Source: TWA4 sp034086685 (GTDB taxonomy: Bacteria > Bacillota > Clostridia > Lachnospirales > Lachnospiraceae). From it: DNA of 64,000 bases. Every line of letters begins with the position of its first letter. Position 1 is the first letter of the stretch. Positions 6,539-15,177 of the stretch are shown here, piece by piece. The stretch spans positions 1-64,000 of the forward strand of contig JAXDZY010000016.1 in assembly GCA_034086685.1 (NCBI GenBank). Direction: 5' to 3'. The notes under the pieces were generated by a model. It ran no database searches and was not told the origin of the DNA. It worked only from the letters and a program-made list of their open reading frames with translations. Made by a program: the position numbers and the translations under genes.

Positions 6539-7846
6539 ATGAGTGAAGAAAAGACAGTAAAAGAGATCAAGGAAATCAACATAGCCCTGCTGGGCCTCGG
6601 CACAGTTGGCATGGGTGTATATAAACTGGTTCAGCGCAGGAAAAATGAACTGCCCAAAAAGATTGGATGCCGCGTGAAAGTAAAAAGGATTCTGGTTCGA
6701 AATGCACACAAGATCAGGGATGGCGTGGACAATGATCTGATCACGGATAACTGGAATGATATTCTGATGGATGACAGCATTGACATTGTTGTGGAAGTGA
6801 TGGGCGGACTGGAACCGGCCGGCACTTATATCAAACAGGCTCTGGAAGCCGGTAAAAATGTGGTTACAGCCAACAAGGATCTGATTGCTGAAGAGGGGCA
6901 TGAACTTCTGGTCATGGCTGAGGAGAAGAAGTGCGATCTGCTGTATGAGGCTTCTGTGGGCGGCGGTATTCCTGTGCTTCGCCCTTTGAAACAGTGTCTT
7001 ACCGGCAATGACATTGACATGGTACTCGGTATTGTGAACGGAACTACCAATTATATTCTCACCCGTATGACAGAGGATGGCATGGAATTTGAAGAGGCTC
7101 TGGCGAAAGCTACGGATCTCGGATATGCAGAAGCAGATCCCACCTCTGATATTGAAGGTTATGATGCCGGCAGAAAGCTGGCAATTATGGCATCCATTGC
7201 TTTCAATTCGGTTGTGACATTTAAGGATGTACATACGGAAGGAATTACCAGGATTACTTCTACAGATATCCGTTATGCCGATGCCATGGATTGTGTGATC
7301 AAGCTTCTGGCAGTAGGTAAACAGGAAGAAGGTCAGGTTTCTGCCAATGTTTATCCCATGCTGGTTCCCAAAAACCATCCCCTTGCCAGTGTGAATGATT
7401 CTTTCAATGCAGTATTTGTACATGGTGATGCGGTGGATGATGCCATGTTTTACGGACGGGGAGCAGGTGAACTGCCCACTGCCAGTGCGGTTATGGGGGA
7501 TGTGATCGATATTTCGAGAAATCTTCTGCAGAACTGTACGGGCCGGGTAGGAAGTACCTGTTACCGGAACCTTCCGATAAAGCCTCTGGGTGAAGTGAAA
7601 AACTGTTACTTCTTCCGTTTGCAGGTGGAGGATAAACCGGGAACTCTGGCTTCCATTTCCAGTGTATTTTCCAAGCATAATGTAAGTATCAAACAGGTAA
7701 TTCAGAAACCGGCCAGAAAGCATGGCAGTGAACTGGTGGTAGTAACTGATTTTGTGAAAGAGAAAGATTTTGCAAAGACGCTGGATGCACTTCGGGAGAT
7801 GAATATGGTATATGAAATTTCCAGTGTGATTCGTGTATATGCGTAA
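6539..7846 (+). CDS. hom: Homoserine dehydrogenase
   Basis: 435-residue enzyme that reduces aspartate semialdehyde to homoserine with NAD(P)H, on the branch to threonine and methionine. The N-terminal Rossmann motif is LLGLGTVGMGVYKLV. The catalytic region has VVTANKDLIAEEG and EASVGGGIPVLRPL, then GIVNGTTNYILTRM and DLGYAEADPTSDIEGYDAGRK. A C-terminal ACT domain (from about residue 355, YFFRLQVEDKPGTLASISSVFSKHNVSI) suggests feedback inhibition by threonine. AAGGAG precedes the ATG. Threonine synthase lies far away at 43.3 kb, so the pathway genes are split here. Confidence 0.95.
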   Translation: MSEEKTVKEIKEINIALLGLGTVGMGVYKLVQRRKNELPKKIGCRVKVKRILVRNAHKIRDGVDNDLITDNWNDILMDDSIDIVVEVMGGLEPAGTYIKQALEAGKNVVTANKDLIAEEGHELLVMAEEKKCDLLYEASVGGGIPVLRPLKQCLTGNDIDMVLGIVNGTTNYILTRMTEDGMEFEEALAKATDLGYAEADPTSDIEGYDAGRKLAIMASIAFNSVVTFKDVHTEGITRITSTDIRYADAMDCVIKLLAVGKQEEGQVSANVYPMLVPKNHPLASVNDSFNAVFVHGDAVDDAMFYGRGAGELPTASAVMGDVIDISRNLLQNCTGRVGSTCYRNLPIKPLGEVKNCYFFRLQVEDKPGTLASISSVFSKHNVSIKQVIQKPARKHGSELVVVTDFVKEKDFAKTLDALREMNMVYEISSVIRVYA

Positions 7847-7879
7847 TTACTGTTTGGATAATGAGGAGGAAATACTTTT

Positions 7880-8782
7880 ATGATATGTTATGCGGCAGCG
7901 GAAACTGCAGCTGATCCGGCAGACCAGCTTACCGCCCTGAGCGAGGTGGCCAGTGCGGCAGAGAATGTCAGTGAGAAACTGATTTCATTTGATTTTTCAT
8001 CTTTGATACCGGGGCTGATTGATTTTGGGATCAAAGTGCTCGTGGTCATTCTGATCTGGGTGATCGGAAAAAAACTGACGGGTATTGTTCTGCGCTTTTT
8101 TGAAAAAACAGCAGAATATAATAAATTTGATCTGAGTGTGACAAAATTTCTTATGATTCTTATCAGGTGGTGCATGTATTTTGTGATTGCATGTATGATC
8201 CTGAACTATCTGAATATTGGTACTGCATCTCTCATTGCAGTTCTGGGTTCTGCCGGTCTGGCAATCGGTATGTCCCTGCAGGGCAGTTTGTCCAATTTTG
8301 CGGGAAGTGTGATTATTCTCGCCATGAAGCCTTTTCATGTGGGAGATTATATTGTTACCTCTGCCGGAGAAGGTACGGTAGATGTAATCGGTCTGATTTA
8401 TACTACACTCATTACGGTGGATAATAAAAAAATACACATTCCCAATGGTACTCTTGCCAATACCAATATCACCAATGTGTCCGCAAGTCCCACCAGGCTG
8501 GTTCGCATAAAGGTGGGCATTTCCTATTCATCTGATATCAGAAAAGCGAAAAATCTGATGGAGAAGATGATGCGCGGCTGTGAATATGTTCTGCCGGAGT
8601 CCGAAATTAAGGTATTTGTCTCCGAACTGGGCTCCAGCAGTGTGGATCTGGAAGGAAGATGTACGGTGACCACAGAGAACTACTGGGATGCCACCTGGTA
8701 TTTTGCGGAACAGATCAAATATATTTATGATGAAGAGGGTATTGAAATTCCGTTCTCACAGCTTGATGTTCATATGAAATAA
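7880..8782 (+). CDS. mscS: MscS-family small-conductance mechanosensitive channel
   Basis: 300-residue membrane protein of the MscS family, which opens under membrane tension to release solutes during hypo-osmotic shock. After a 45-residue N-terminal part come three hydrophobic segments (about 52-70, 90-112 and 117-140). The third is the glycine/alanine-rich pore helix (GSAGLAIGMSLQGSLSNFAGSVIIL). The cytosolic beta domain follows (FHVGDYIVTSAGEGTVDVIGLIYTTL, then HIPNGTLANTNITN). AGGAGG precedes the ATG. It is followed, 38 bp later, by a GHKL ATPase gene. Confidence 0.92.
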   Translation: MICYAAAETAADPADQLTALSEVASAAENVSEKLISFDFSSLIPGLIDFGIKVLVVILIWVIGKKLTGIVLRFFEKTAEYNKFDLSVTKFLMILIRWCMYFVIACMILNYLNIGTASLIAVLGSAGLAIGMSLQGSLSNFAGSVIILAMKPFHVGDYIVTSAGEGTVDVIGLIYTTLITVDNKKIHIPNGTLANTNITNVSASPTRLVRIKVGISYSSDIRKAKNLMEKMMRGCEYVLPESEIKVFVSELGSSSVDLEGRCTVTTENYWDATWYFAEQIKYIYDEEGIEIPFSQLDVHMK

Positions 8783-8820
8783 TTTAACATCTATAACAAT
8801 GTAAGGGAAAGGAGATCATT

Positions 8821-9393
8821 ATGAGAAGTTACAGATTATATGAGAATGTGGATCCTGAGGCCAATATATCAGGTGAAGATTTTGATCTGGTTTCTCAGGT
8901 GAATGAGAGTATGATGCTTGACCGGGTCTTTAAGGTGGTCAGAGCAGATATTGCGAAGAAGGGAGTTGGAAACTGCAGGAGTATTACTTTTATTCATGAG
9001 CACCAGGAAGATCTGTGTATCAGGAATTATTATGACATGGTCATAATTATGAAAAACCTGCTTGCCAATGCAATTCAGTCGGACGCCGGGGAAATCAGAG
9101 TAAAAACTGAAATAACAGAAGATGAACTGGTATTGACGGTTTCTGATAATGGCAAAGGAATCAGTCCGGAACATAAGCCCTACATTTTTACTCCGCGTTT
9201 TTCTACCAAGAGTATGAAACAGAGTGATACTTCCGGGCTGGGACTCTATAACGTGCGCAAAGCCATTATCAACAGCAGGGGAAAGTTTCAGATTGACAGT
9301 AATCCGGGGCAGGGTACGACCTGCACTGTCTGTTTCCCGCTGAAGGAGATTCTTGTAGAAAACGGGAAACAGCTGTCCGCCATGAACAGATAA
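8821..9393 (+). CDS. Orphan histidine-kinase-like ATPase (GHKL) protein
   Basis: 190-residue soluble protein. The C-terminal two-thirds is a HATPase_c domain: N box KNLLANAIQSD, G1 box SDNGKGIS, F box region FTPRFSTKS, G2 box SGLGLYNVRKAI and final GQGTTCTV. The N-terminal 75 residues contain no transmembrane helix and no recognisable phospho-accepting His in a DHp helix. It could be a degenerate kinase, an anti-sigma-type kinase or a partner of another sensor. AAAGGAGA lies upstream. No response regulator gene is adjacent. The next gene is an HPr-like protein. Confidence 0.78.
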   Translation: MRSYRLYENVDPEANISGEDFDLVSQVNESMMLDRVFKVVRADIAKKGVGNCRSITFIHEHQEDLCIRNYYDMVIIMKNLLANAIQSDAGEIRVKTEITEDELVLTVSDNGKGISPEHKPYIFTPRFSTKSMKQSDTSGLGLYNVRKAIINSRGKFQIDSNPGQGTTCTVCFPLKEILVENGKQLSAMNR

Positions 9394-9561
9394 AAGTCTT
9401 TGACAGAACGATTTTTTTAAGTTTATTAGTTTTTTTACTTTCTAAAGGTTAAAAATAGTTATTAATACTTTCGCAATATCCGAAAGTAAGATATGCTATG
9501 CACCGTTGTGACTTTTTACAGAATATTAGAATTTAATCTGAGGGAAAGAAAGGGTATTAGA

Positions 9562-9825
9562 ATGACATCAAGAACAGTTTGCGTAGGTAATAATGTAACA
9601 GATATTTCCATGATGAGTGCACAGTTTGTACAGAAAGCCTGTGAATTCAAGAGCAATGTCATGATTGAAATCGATCATAAGAAATATGTGAATGGAAAAA
9701 GCCTGATGGGTATGCTTTCTCTGAAAGTACATGAAGGAATGATGTTACATATCATGTCAGATGGCGCTGACGAGGAACAGGCTGTTGAAACACTGGGAAG
9801 TCTGTTTGGCGAGATTTCTGCATAA
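9562..9825 (+). CDS. HPr/Crh-like protein lacking the active-site histidine
   Basis: 87-residue protein aligning over its whole length with HPr and Crh. The HPr motif GLHARPA around His15 is replaced by TDISMMSA, with Ile at position 15, so it cannot carry phosphate from enzyme I. The region of the HPr-kinase target is retained (KSLMGMLSL, Ser47), as are EIDHKKYVNGK and the acidic C-terminal helix. The start at 9562 fits the HPr N-terminus; the frame is open further upstream. By family knowledge this pattern fits a regulatory, Crh-like role in carbon catabolite control. Confidence 0.85.
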   Translation: MTSRTVCVGNNVTDISMMSAQFVQKACEFKSNVMIEIDHKKYVNGKSLMGMLSLKVHEGMMLHIMSDGADEEQAVETLGSLFGEISA

Positions 9826-9901
9826 TCTGTTTGAATTTACTTATAAGTTTCATAGTTCCTTTTATTTGAACGATTAAAGTCAGATTAGTTTTCTTTTGAT
9901 G

Positions 9902-9930
9902 AGGGTGCCGTCTTCCGGCGCCCTTTTCTT
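9902..9930 (+). terminator. Intrinsic terminator after the HPr-like gene
   Basis: AGGGTGCCG and CGGCGCCCT pair around a TCTTC loop (one G-T pair), followed by TTTTCTTT. Confidence 0.75.
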
Positions 9931-10049
9931 TGTGTATGGATATATGCATCTGGTTTATCCCGAAAAGAATAATTCTTTTGCTTCTTTCGTCATTGAATTT
10001 GCCTGGAAAATGTGATAGGATAAATACAGTTTTACTGCAGAAGGGAAAT

Positions 10050-11498
10050 ATGTATATGATTACAACACAAGCTGAATTAAAGGAAATACTGGTACAGTAT
10101 ATCGGGGAAAACTGGATTACCGGTAAAGAAGCGGCTGTTCGGTTTCTGGAAGAGATGGAAGCAGAAGCACATGAAAAATCAGTAAAGGAGCTGATGGAAT
10201 ATTTCAATGATCGTTATCCTCTGGATACGCCGATTGTTTATGCAACCATATGGCAGGGAGCTTTTCTTATGAAAGCTTTCAGGGAGTGGGATGATCCGGA
10301 AAAGGAACTCCGGAGATATCTGGACGAATTTACATCCTGCCGGGAGATGCCGGAGGGAAAAGCGGGAAATCAGGCTGTTCATGCGGATGAACTTTCTTTT
10401 GAGGAGCAGGCTGCAGTTTTTGCGGGAATCGAGCTGGATGGACAGGAGATTACGGATGATTTTTACGAACTGGTATCAAGGCGATATCCTGATCTGGAAG
10501 AGGTATCGGTTATATATATGGCCGGATGTATGGATCGCGGGAAATATAAAAAGGCCTATCCTGTTGTGAAAAAGTTTGAATCAAAATATCCGGAAGATTT
10601 TGATATTCTGAAAAGGCGTCTGGCGATTTACCGGCATGCGGGGACAAAGGAAGAGGTTCACAAAGCTGCGGCAGATATGCTGGAATATCAGAAAAAATAT
10701 AATACCTACACAGGCTGGGTGACACTGAATTACGCAGCAAATGTGCAGGTGGAGTGTGAAGATATGGAAGGTGCTCTGGAAACGTTCCGTCATCTGCTCA
10801 ATGACTGGAGCCGCCTGAGTCTTAAAGAAGAGGAAGGATGCATGTACGTGGCTTCAGCTTTTGTGAATATTCTCCAGCTTCCTTCCAGACTTCTGGAAAA
10901 AGATATTGCTCTGATTGCCGTTCAGTTCTGTATGTTTGAGCAGGCCATGGAACGGGCCGGTGTGGATCTTCATACGGATCCCTATAACAATATCATTACA
11001 ACTTTTGTGGTGGAATTATCCAGAAAACTGGGGAATCCGGCTTTCCGCCCGGCATTTACCATGCTGCTGGAGACTCTGGAGGAACGCCCTGTGCTGAAGA
11101 ACAGATGGTTCACTGATTCATTTGAATCAGGTCATAAGGCCCTGGAGTCTTATCAGCTGAATGAAGATACCCGTATTCCGCGGGATATCCGGTTCCTGTG
11201 CCTTTCTCTTTACAGTGACGGGCAGTCGGGGGAGGTCATGCCGTATTCGGAAAAGTATGATTTATACGAGTATGTAACGGCTGATTCCGCAAGGAAAATA
11301 TTTTTCCGGGACAACTATCCGATACTTTATGTGCGGCTTTTGAAGATGCTTAAGGAGGTAATCAGAAAAGGAACTCCGGAAGATCCTGCCGGTTTGATGA
11401 AGATGAAGCCGGTGGTGAAGGCAGAACAGAAAGTGGGCAGAAACGATCCCTGTCCCTGCGGTTCAGGCAAAAAATATAAAAAATGCTGCGGCAGATAG
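10050..11498 (+). CDS. SEC-C motif protein, large helical N-terminal region
   Basis: 482-residue soluble protein. The last 22 residues form a SEC-C zinc-binding motif (NDPCPCGSGKKYKKCC), the module that lets SecA contact SecB and ribosomes and which is also found on many proteins of unknown role. The preceding 450 residues look all-helical, with TPR-like spacing (VSVIYMAGCMDRGKYKKAYPVVKKF), but no enzyme motif is visible. Two in-frame ATGs at 10050 and 10056 follow AAGGG; spacing slightly favours 10056. The frame is open further upstream but without a ribosome-binding site. Confidence 0.75.
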   Translation: MYMITTQAELKEILVQYIGENWITGKEAAVRFLEEMEAEAHEKSVKELMEYFNDRYPLDTPIVYATIWQGAFLMKAFREWDDPEKELRRYLDEFTSCREMPEGKAGNQAVHADELSFEEQAAVFAGIELDGQEITDDFYELVSRRYPDLEEVSVIYMAGCMDRGKYKKAYPVVKKFESKYPEDFDILKRRLAIYRHAGTKEEVHKAAADMLEYQKKYNTYTGWVTLNYAANVQVECEDMEGALETFRHLLNDWSRLSLKEEEGCMYVASAFVNILQLPSRLLEKDIALIAVQFCMFEQAMERAGVDLHTDPYNNIITTFVVELSRKLGNPAFRPAFTMLLETLEERPVLKNRWFTDSFESGHKALESYQLNEDTRIPRDIRFLCLSLYSDGQSGEVMPYSEKYDLYEYVTADSARKIFFRDNYPILYVRLLKMLKEVIRKGTPEDPAGLMKMKPVVKAEQKVGRNDPCPCGSGKKYKKCCGR

Positions 11499-11567
11499 TA
11501 TGAGATATTATAGTCAGGATAACTGTTCATAAACAGTTGCATTTTAAGGAAAGATGAGGCGAGACAA

Positions 11568-12893
11568 ATGGGACATCTTACAACAAAAGATGCTTACAAA
11601 AATCTGGAGGAGCGAATCAACTGGTTTACACAGGGAGCACCGCCTTCTGATACTCTTTACCGGATTTTGCAGGTGCTTTATACAGAAAAGGAGGCAAAAT
11701 GGGTAGCAAAACTGCCGGTTCGTCCTTTTTCTCTTAAAAAGGCGGCAAAAGTCTGGGGAACCACAGAGGCCAAAGCGGAAAAACTGCTGGATCACCTGTG
11801 TGAGAAAGCGCTTCTGGTGGATTCCTGGCACAATGGGGAACGTCATTTTGTTATGCCGCCGCCCATGGCCGGTTTTATTGAATTTGCTCTGATGCGGACC
11901 AGGGGAGATATTGATCAGAAATATCTCAGCGAGCTGTATTATCAGTATATGAATGTGGAAGAGGATTTTGTCAAGGACCTTTTCTTTGCCACTGAGACCA
12001 GACTGGGCCGTGTCTATGTGCAGGAGCCTGTGCTGACCAATGATAAAACCAATCATATTCTGGATTATGAACGTGCCAGCCATATTATTGATGAAGCACA
12101 GTTTATCGGTGTGGGAACCTGTTACTGCCGTCATAAAGCATATCATGCAGGACATCCCTGTGAAATCAATGCTCCCTGGGATGTGTGTCTTACATTTGAT
12201 AATGTGGCCCGTTCTCTTGCAGAACACGGTGAATATACAAGGCTGATCTCCAAAGAAGAAGCCATGGATGTGCTGGAACGTTCCTATGACAGCAATCTGG
12301 TGCAGATCGGAGAGAATGTACGGGAACAGCCGGCATTTATCTGCAACTGCTGCGGCTGCTGCTGTGAAGCCCTGCAGGCGGCCAGACGGTTCAGCCCCAT
12401 GCAGCCGGTGGCAACGACCAACTATATTCCTGAGATATCTGCAGACCAGTGTATCGGCTGCGGCAAATGTGCAAAAGTATGTCCGATTCTTGCCATTTCC
12501 ATGGAAGAAGCAGAAGTGGGGCCGGAAGGCGGCAAAAAGAAAAAGAAAGCTGCTGTGGATACGGAGATCTGTCTTGGCTGTGGCGTCTGCGCCAGAAACT
12601 GTGCCAAAGGAGCCATCGAACTGAAACGGCGCCCGGTTCAGATTATTACTCCTGTCAACAGTACTCACCGTTTTGTGCTCCAGGCTATTGAAAAAGGCAC
12701 GCTGCAGAACCTGATTTTTGATAACCAGGCATTCGCCAATCACCGTGCCATGGCAGCTGTATTCGGAACAATTCTGAAGCTGCCGCCGCTGAAGCAGGCT
12801 CTTGCCAGTAAACAGCTGAAATCCATTTATCTGGATAAGCTGCTGTCCATGCAGGGGAAGAAGATCGTCGAAGACCGGCCGGATAAGGGATGA
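11568..12893 (+). CDS. 4Fe-4S ferredoxin-domain protein with N-terminal winged-helix-like region
   Basis: 441-residue protein. Residues about 45-95 resemble a winged-helix segment (SLKKAAKVWGTTEAKAEKLLDHLCEKALL). The middle has cysteine clusters outside the ferredoxin fold (GTCYCRHKAYHAGHPC and CNCCGCCCEAL). Residues about 285-350 hold two classical 4Fe-4S sets (CIGCGKCAKVCP and CLGCGVCARNCAKG), split by a lysine-rich loop. This pattern occurs in a family of clostridial electron-carrier or reductase-partner proteins without an assigned reaction. It appears monocistronic, between a SEC-C gene and a terminator. The electron donor and acceptor are unknown. Confidence 0.8.
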   Translation: MGHLTTKDAYKNLEERINWFTQGAPPSDTLYRILQVLYTEKEAKWVAKLPVRPFSLKKAAKVWGTTEAKAEKLLDHLCEKALLVDSWHNGERHFVMPPPMAGFIEFALMRTRGDIDQKYLSELYYQYMNVEEDFVKDLFFATETRLGRVYVQEPVLTNDKTNHILDYERASHIIDEAQFIGVGTCYCRHKAYHAGHPCEINAPWDVCLTFDNVARSLAEHGEYTRLISKEEAMDVLERSYDSNLVQIGENVREQPAFICNCCGCCCEALQAARRFSPMQPVATTNYIPEISADQCIGCGKCAKVCPILAISMEEAEVGPEGGKKKKKAAVDTEICLGCGVCARNCAKGAIELKRRPVQIITPVNSTHRFVLQAIEKGTLQNLIFDNQAFANHRAMAAVFGTILKLPPLKQALASKQLKSIYLDKLLSMQGKKIVEDRPDKG

Positions 12894-13014
12894 TGGCTGA
12901 AATCAAAAAAATGAAAATTGCCCAATTTTCCTGTTGATTTTTTATTCATTTTAGTGTAATATATAATCATACATATGAAAAAAAGGTGTGCCTGATAAGA
13001 TACTTCAGAAGACT

Positions 13015-13048
13015 GCCGGAAACAGATTACTCTGTTTCCGGCTTTTGT
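13015..13048 (+). terminator. Intrinsic terminator between the Fe-S gene and pabA
   Basis: GCCGGAAACAG and CTGTTTCCGGC form a perfect 11-bp stem followed by TTTTGTTTTT. The interval 12894-13189 otherwise contains only AT-rich promoter-like sequence. Confidence 0.85.
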
Positions 13049-13189
13049 TTTTCAGTGATATTTTTGCCGGAAGACAGAATTTGCACTGCAGCGGGAAATG
13101 GGTACATCTTTTTTTTATGAATGATCCGGGGGGATTATCTTCCTGGAGAGATTCAAATTTTTTGCATGCCGAAAAGGAGAGTTTGATTT

Positions 13190-13804
13190 ATGTATGTGAT
13201 GATTGATAATTATGATTCATTCGTATACAACCTGGCAATTTATTTTCAGGAGATCGGAAGAGATGTGGAAGTAATCCGCAATGATGAGATTGAAACACGC
13301 TATCTGGATGAGCTGGAGGAACAGGGTGAACTGGAGGGTATTATTATCTCCCCCGGTCCCAAAGGTCCCTGGGACTGCGGCAAATCTGCGGATATTGTCC
13401 GCCGTTATACCGGAAAAGTGCCGATTCTCGGGGTGTGTCTGGGACATCAGGTTATCGGTTATGTTTTCGGTGCAAAGGTGGAGAAGGGAACATGTCCCAT
13501 GCATGGAAAGGTTACCGATATCCGCACCGGAAGGAGAAATCTGTTTGAGAATCTGCCGGGCAAGTTTAAAGTGACACGGTATCATTCCCTGGTGGTGACT
13601 GCGGATTCCATCCCTGATTGTCTGCAGGTGGATGCTGAAACTGAAGATGGTGTGGTGATGGCTGTCAGTCACCGCAGTGAGCCGGTTTATGGAGTTCAGT
13701 TCCATCCGGAAGCTGTTCTTACGGAATACGGTCATGATATTTTACAGAATTTCTGTGAAATCTGTGAAAAATACCAGCAGGAGAAAAGGAGCCGCATCGC
13801 ATGA
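13190..13804 (+). CDS. pabA: Aminodeoxychorismate synthase component II (glutamine amidotransferase)
   Basis: 204-residue class I glutamine amidotransferase that releases ammonia from glutamine for aminodeoxychorismate synthesis. Motifs: MIDNYDSFVYNL at the N-terminus, ISPGPKGPWDCG, nucleophile Cys in GVCLGHQ, and the catalytic His-Glu pair in VQFHPEAVLTEYG. The start is the ATG at 13190; an in-frame ATG three codons later is nearer the usual family start. Its stop overlaps the pabB start by 4 bp (ATGA), implying translational coupling. The assignment as pabA rather than trpG rests on the adjacent pabB. Confidence 0.9.
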   Translation: MYVMIDNYDSFVYNLAIYFQEIGRDVEVIRNDEIETRYLDELEEQGELEGIIISPGPKGPWDCGKSADIVRRYTGKVPILGVCLGHQVIGYVFGAKVEKGTCPMHGKVTDIRTGRRNLFENLPGKFKVTRYHSLVVTADSIPDCLQVDAETEDGVVMAVSHRSEPVYGVQFHPEAVLTEYGHDILQNFCEICEKYQQEKRSRIA

Positions 13805-15177
13805 TTTTGGAAAGCTATTCTACAAACCGATCACTTTTCGATATTTTCAGTTGTCTTTATCAGGAACCTGATGCTGTTTTTCTGGATTCCTCTTTGAAAA
13901 ATCAGTACGGAAAGTACTCTGTTGCAGGATTTCTGCCGGAGATGAAAGCCGAGGAGAAAAACGGCGTATTTTATTTGAATGAACAGCCTCAGCAGATTGA
14001 CTGCATGGGCTGGCTGAAACAGTATCTGGCTGATCATCGCGAGGAAAATCCTGCAGATCTTCCTTTTGTGTCAGGAGGTATCGGTTATCTGACCTACGAT
14101 TACGGTAAACGTTTTATGGGGCTTCCTCATGTTCATGAAAAATATATTGATATGCCGGAATGCTGTTTTGTTTTTTACCGCATTTATGTGATTGAAGAGG
14201 TTATGACAGGAAAAATCACCCTGGCTGCACGGGATGAAGACGCAATCCGATGGCTGAAGGCGAAAGAGGCTGAAACCTGCGGATGGCAGCATCCTCAGAA
14301 ACTGGAACCGGATGTTGTTCAGAAAAATGTGGTAACTTCCGATTTTACAAAAGAAGATTATAAAGATGCCATTCAGAAGATGGTTGACTATATTGTGGCA
14401 GGTGATATTTATATTACCAATATGACAAGGCAGATTCAGATTCATTCCAAAGCTGATCCTTATGAGATATTCCGTCTTCTTCGTCAGAATAATCCATCTC
14501 CTTTTGGGGGATATTTCCATTACAATGACGTGGAAATCATCAGTGCATCTCCCGAACGATTTTTTGAAATACGTAACGGAGAGATACGTACAAGACCTAT
14601 TAAAGGAACCAGAAAACGGGGTGTGACACCGGAAGAAGATGAAGCTCTCCGGCTGGAATTGCAGAATTCGGAAAAAGATAAAAGTGAGCTTCTGATGATT
14701 GTTGATCTGGAAAGAAATGATCTGAGCCGCGTGTGTGAGCCCAACAGCGTAAAAGTGGAAGAATTATTTGTTACAGAAGCTTATGCTACAGTTTTTCATC
14801 TGGTTTCAACAATCTGCGGCCGGCTGCAGCAGGATAAAGATGTGGTGGATGTGCTGCAGGCCATGTTTCCGGGTGGTTCCATTACCGGGGCACCGAAATA
14901 CCGTTCCATGGAAATTATTGATGAACTGGAACACAGCAGGCGGATGCTTTATACGGGCTCAATGGGGTATATCGGGTTTGACGGCAACTGTGATTTCAAT
15001 ATTGTCATCCGCACCATGGTTTATCAGGATGGATGCTATCATATCGGTGCCGGCGGAGGCATCACCTGTGAATCAGATACAGAATTCGAATATGAGGAAA
15101 CCCGTCAGAAGGCTTATGCATTGATTCGTGCAGCAGAGCAGGCATCCCGCGAAAGAGGAGAGAATCATGTACAGTAA
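13801..15177 (+). CDS. pabB: Aminodeoxychorismate synthase component I
   Basis: 458-residue chorismate-binding enzyme that converts chorismate and ammonia to 4-amino-4-deoxychorismate, the precursor of p-aminobenzoate and folate. The decisive motif is PIKGTRKRG, with Lys268. PabB enzymes carry this Lys as a covalent nucleophile, whereas anthranilate synthases have Ala there (compare LAGTRPRG in the trpE of this window). Other motifs: SASPERFFEI, LLMIVDLERNDLSRVC, FPGGSITGAPKYRSMEII and IGAGGGITCESD. It overlaps pabA by 4 bp and pabC by 11 bp, forming a compact operon. Confidence 0.93.
   Translation: MILESYSTNRSLFDIFSCLYQEPDAVFLDSSLKNQYGKYSVAGFLPEMKAEEKNGVFYLNEQPQQIDCMGWLKQYLADHREENPADLPFVSGGIGYLTYDYGKRFMGLPHVHEKYIDMPECCFVFYRIYVIEEVMTGKITLAARDEDAIRWLKAKEAETCGWQHPQKLEPDVVQKNVVTSDFTKEDYKDAIQKMVDYIVAGDIYITNMTRQIQIHSKADPYEIFRLLRQNNPSPFGGYFHYNDVEIISASPERFFEIRNGEIRTRPIKGTRKRGVTPEEDEALRLELQNSEKDKSELLMIVDLERNDLSRVCEPNSVKVEELFVTEAYATVFHLVSTICGRLQQDKDVVDVLQAMFPGGSITGAPKYRSMEIIDELEHSRRMLYTGSMGYIGFDGNCDFNIVIRTMVYQDGCYHIGAGGGITCESDTEFEYEETRQKAYALIRAAEQASRERGENHVQ

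Noticed and set aside
6506..7723. 405-codon open frame antisense to hom
   Set aside because: It lies within the clear homoserine dehydrogenase gene on the opposite strand, has no family features and no start signal.
13190..15177. A second anthranilate synthase pair (trpEG)
   Set aside because: The large subunit has the PIKGT lysine typical of aminodeoxychorismate synthase, and pabC follows directly.
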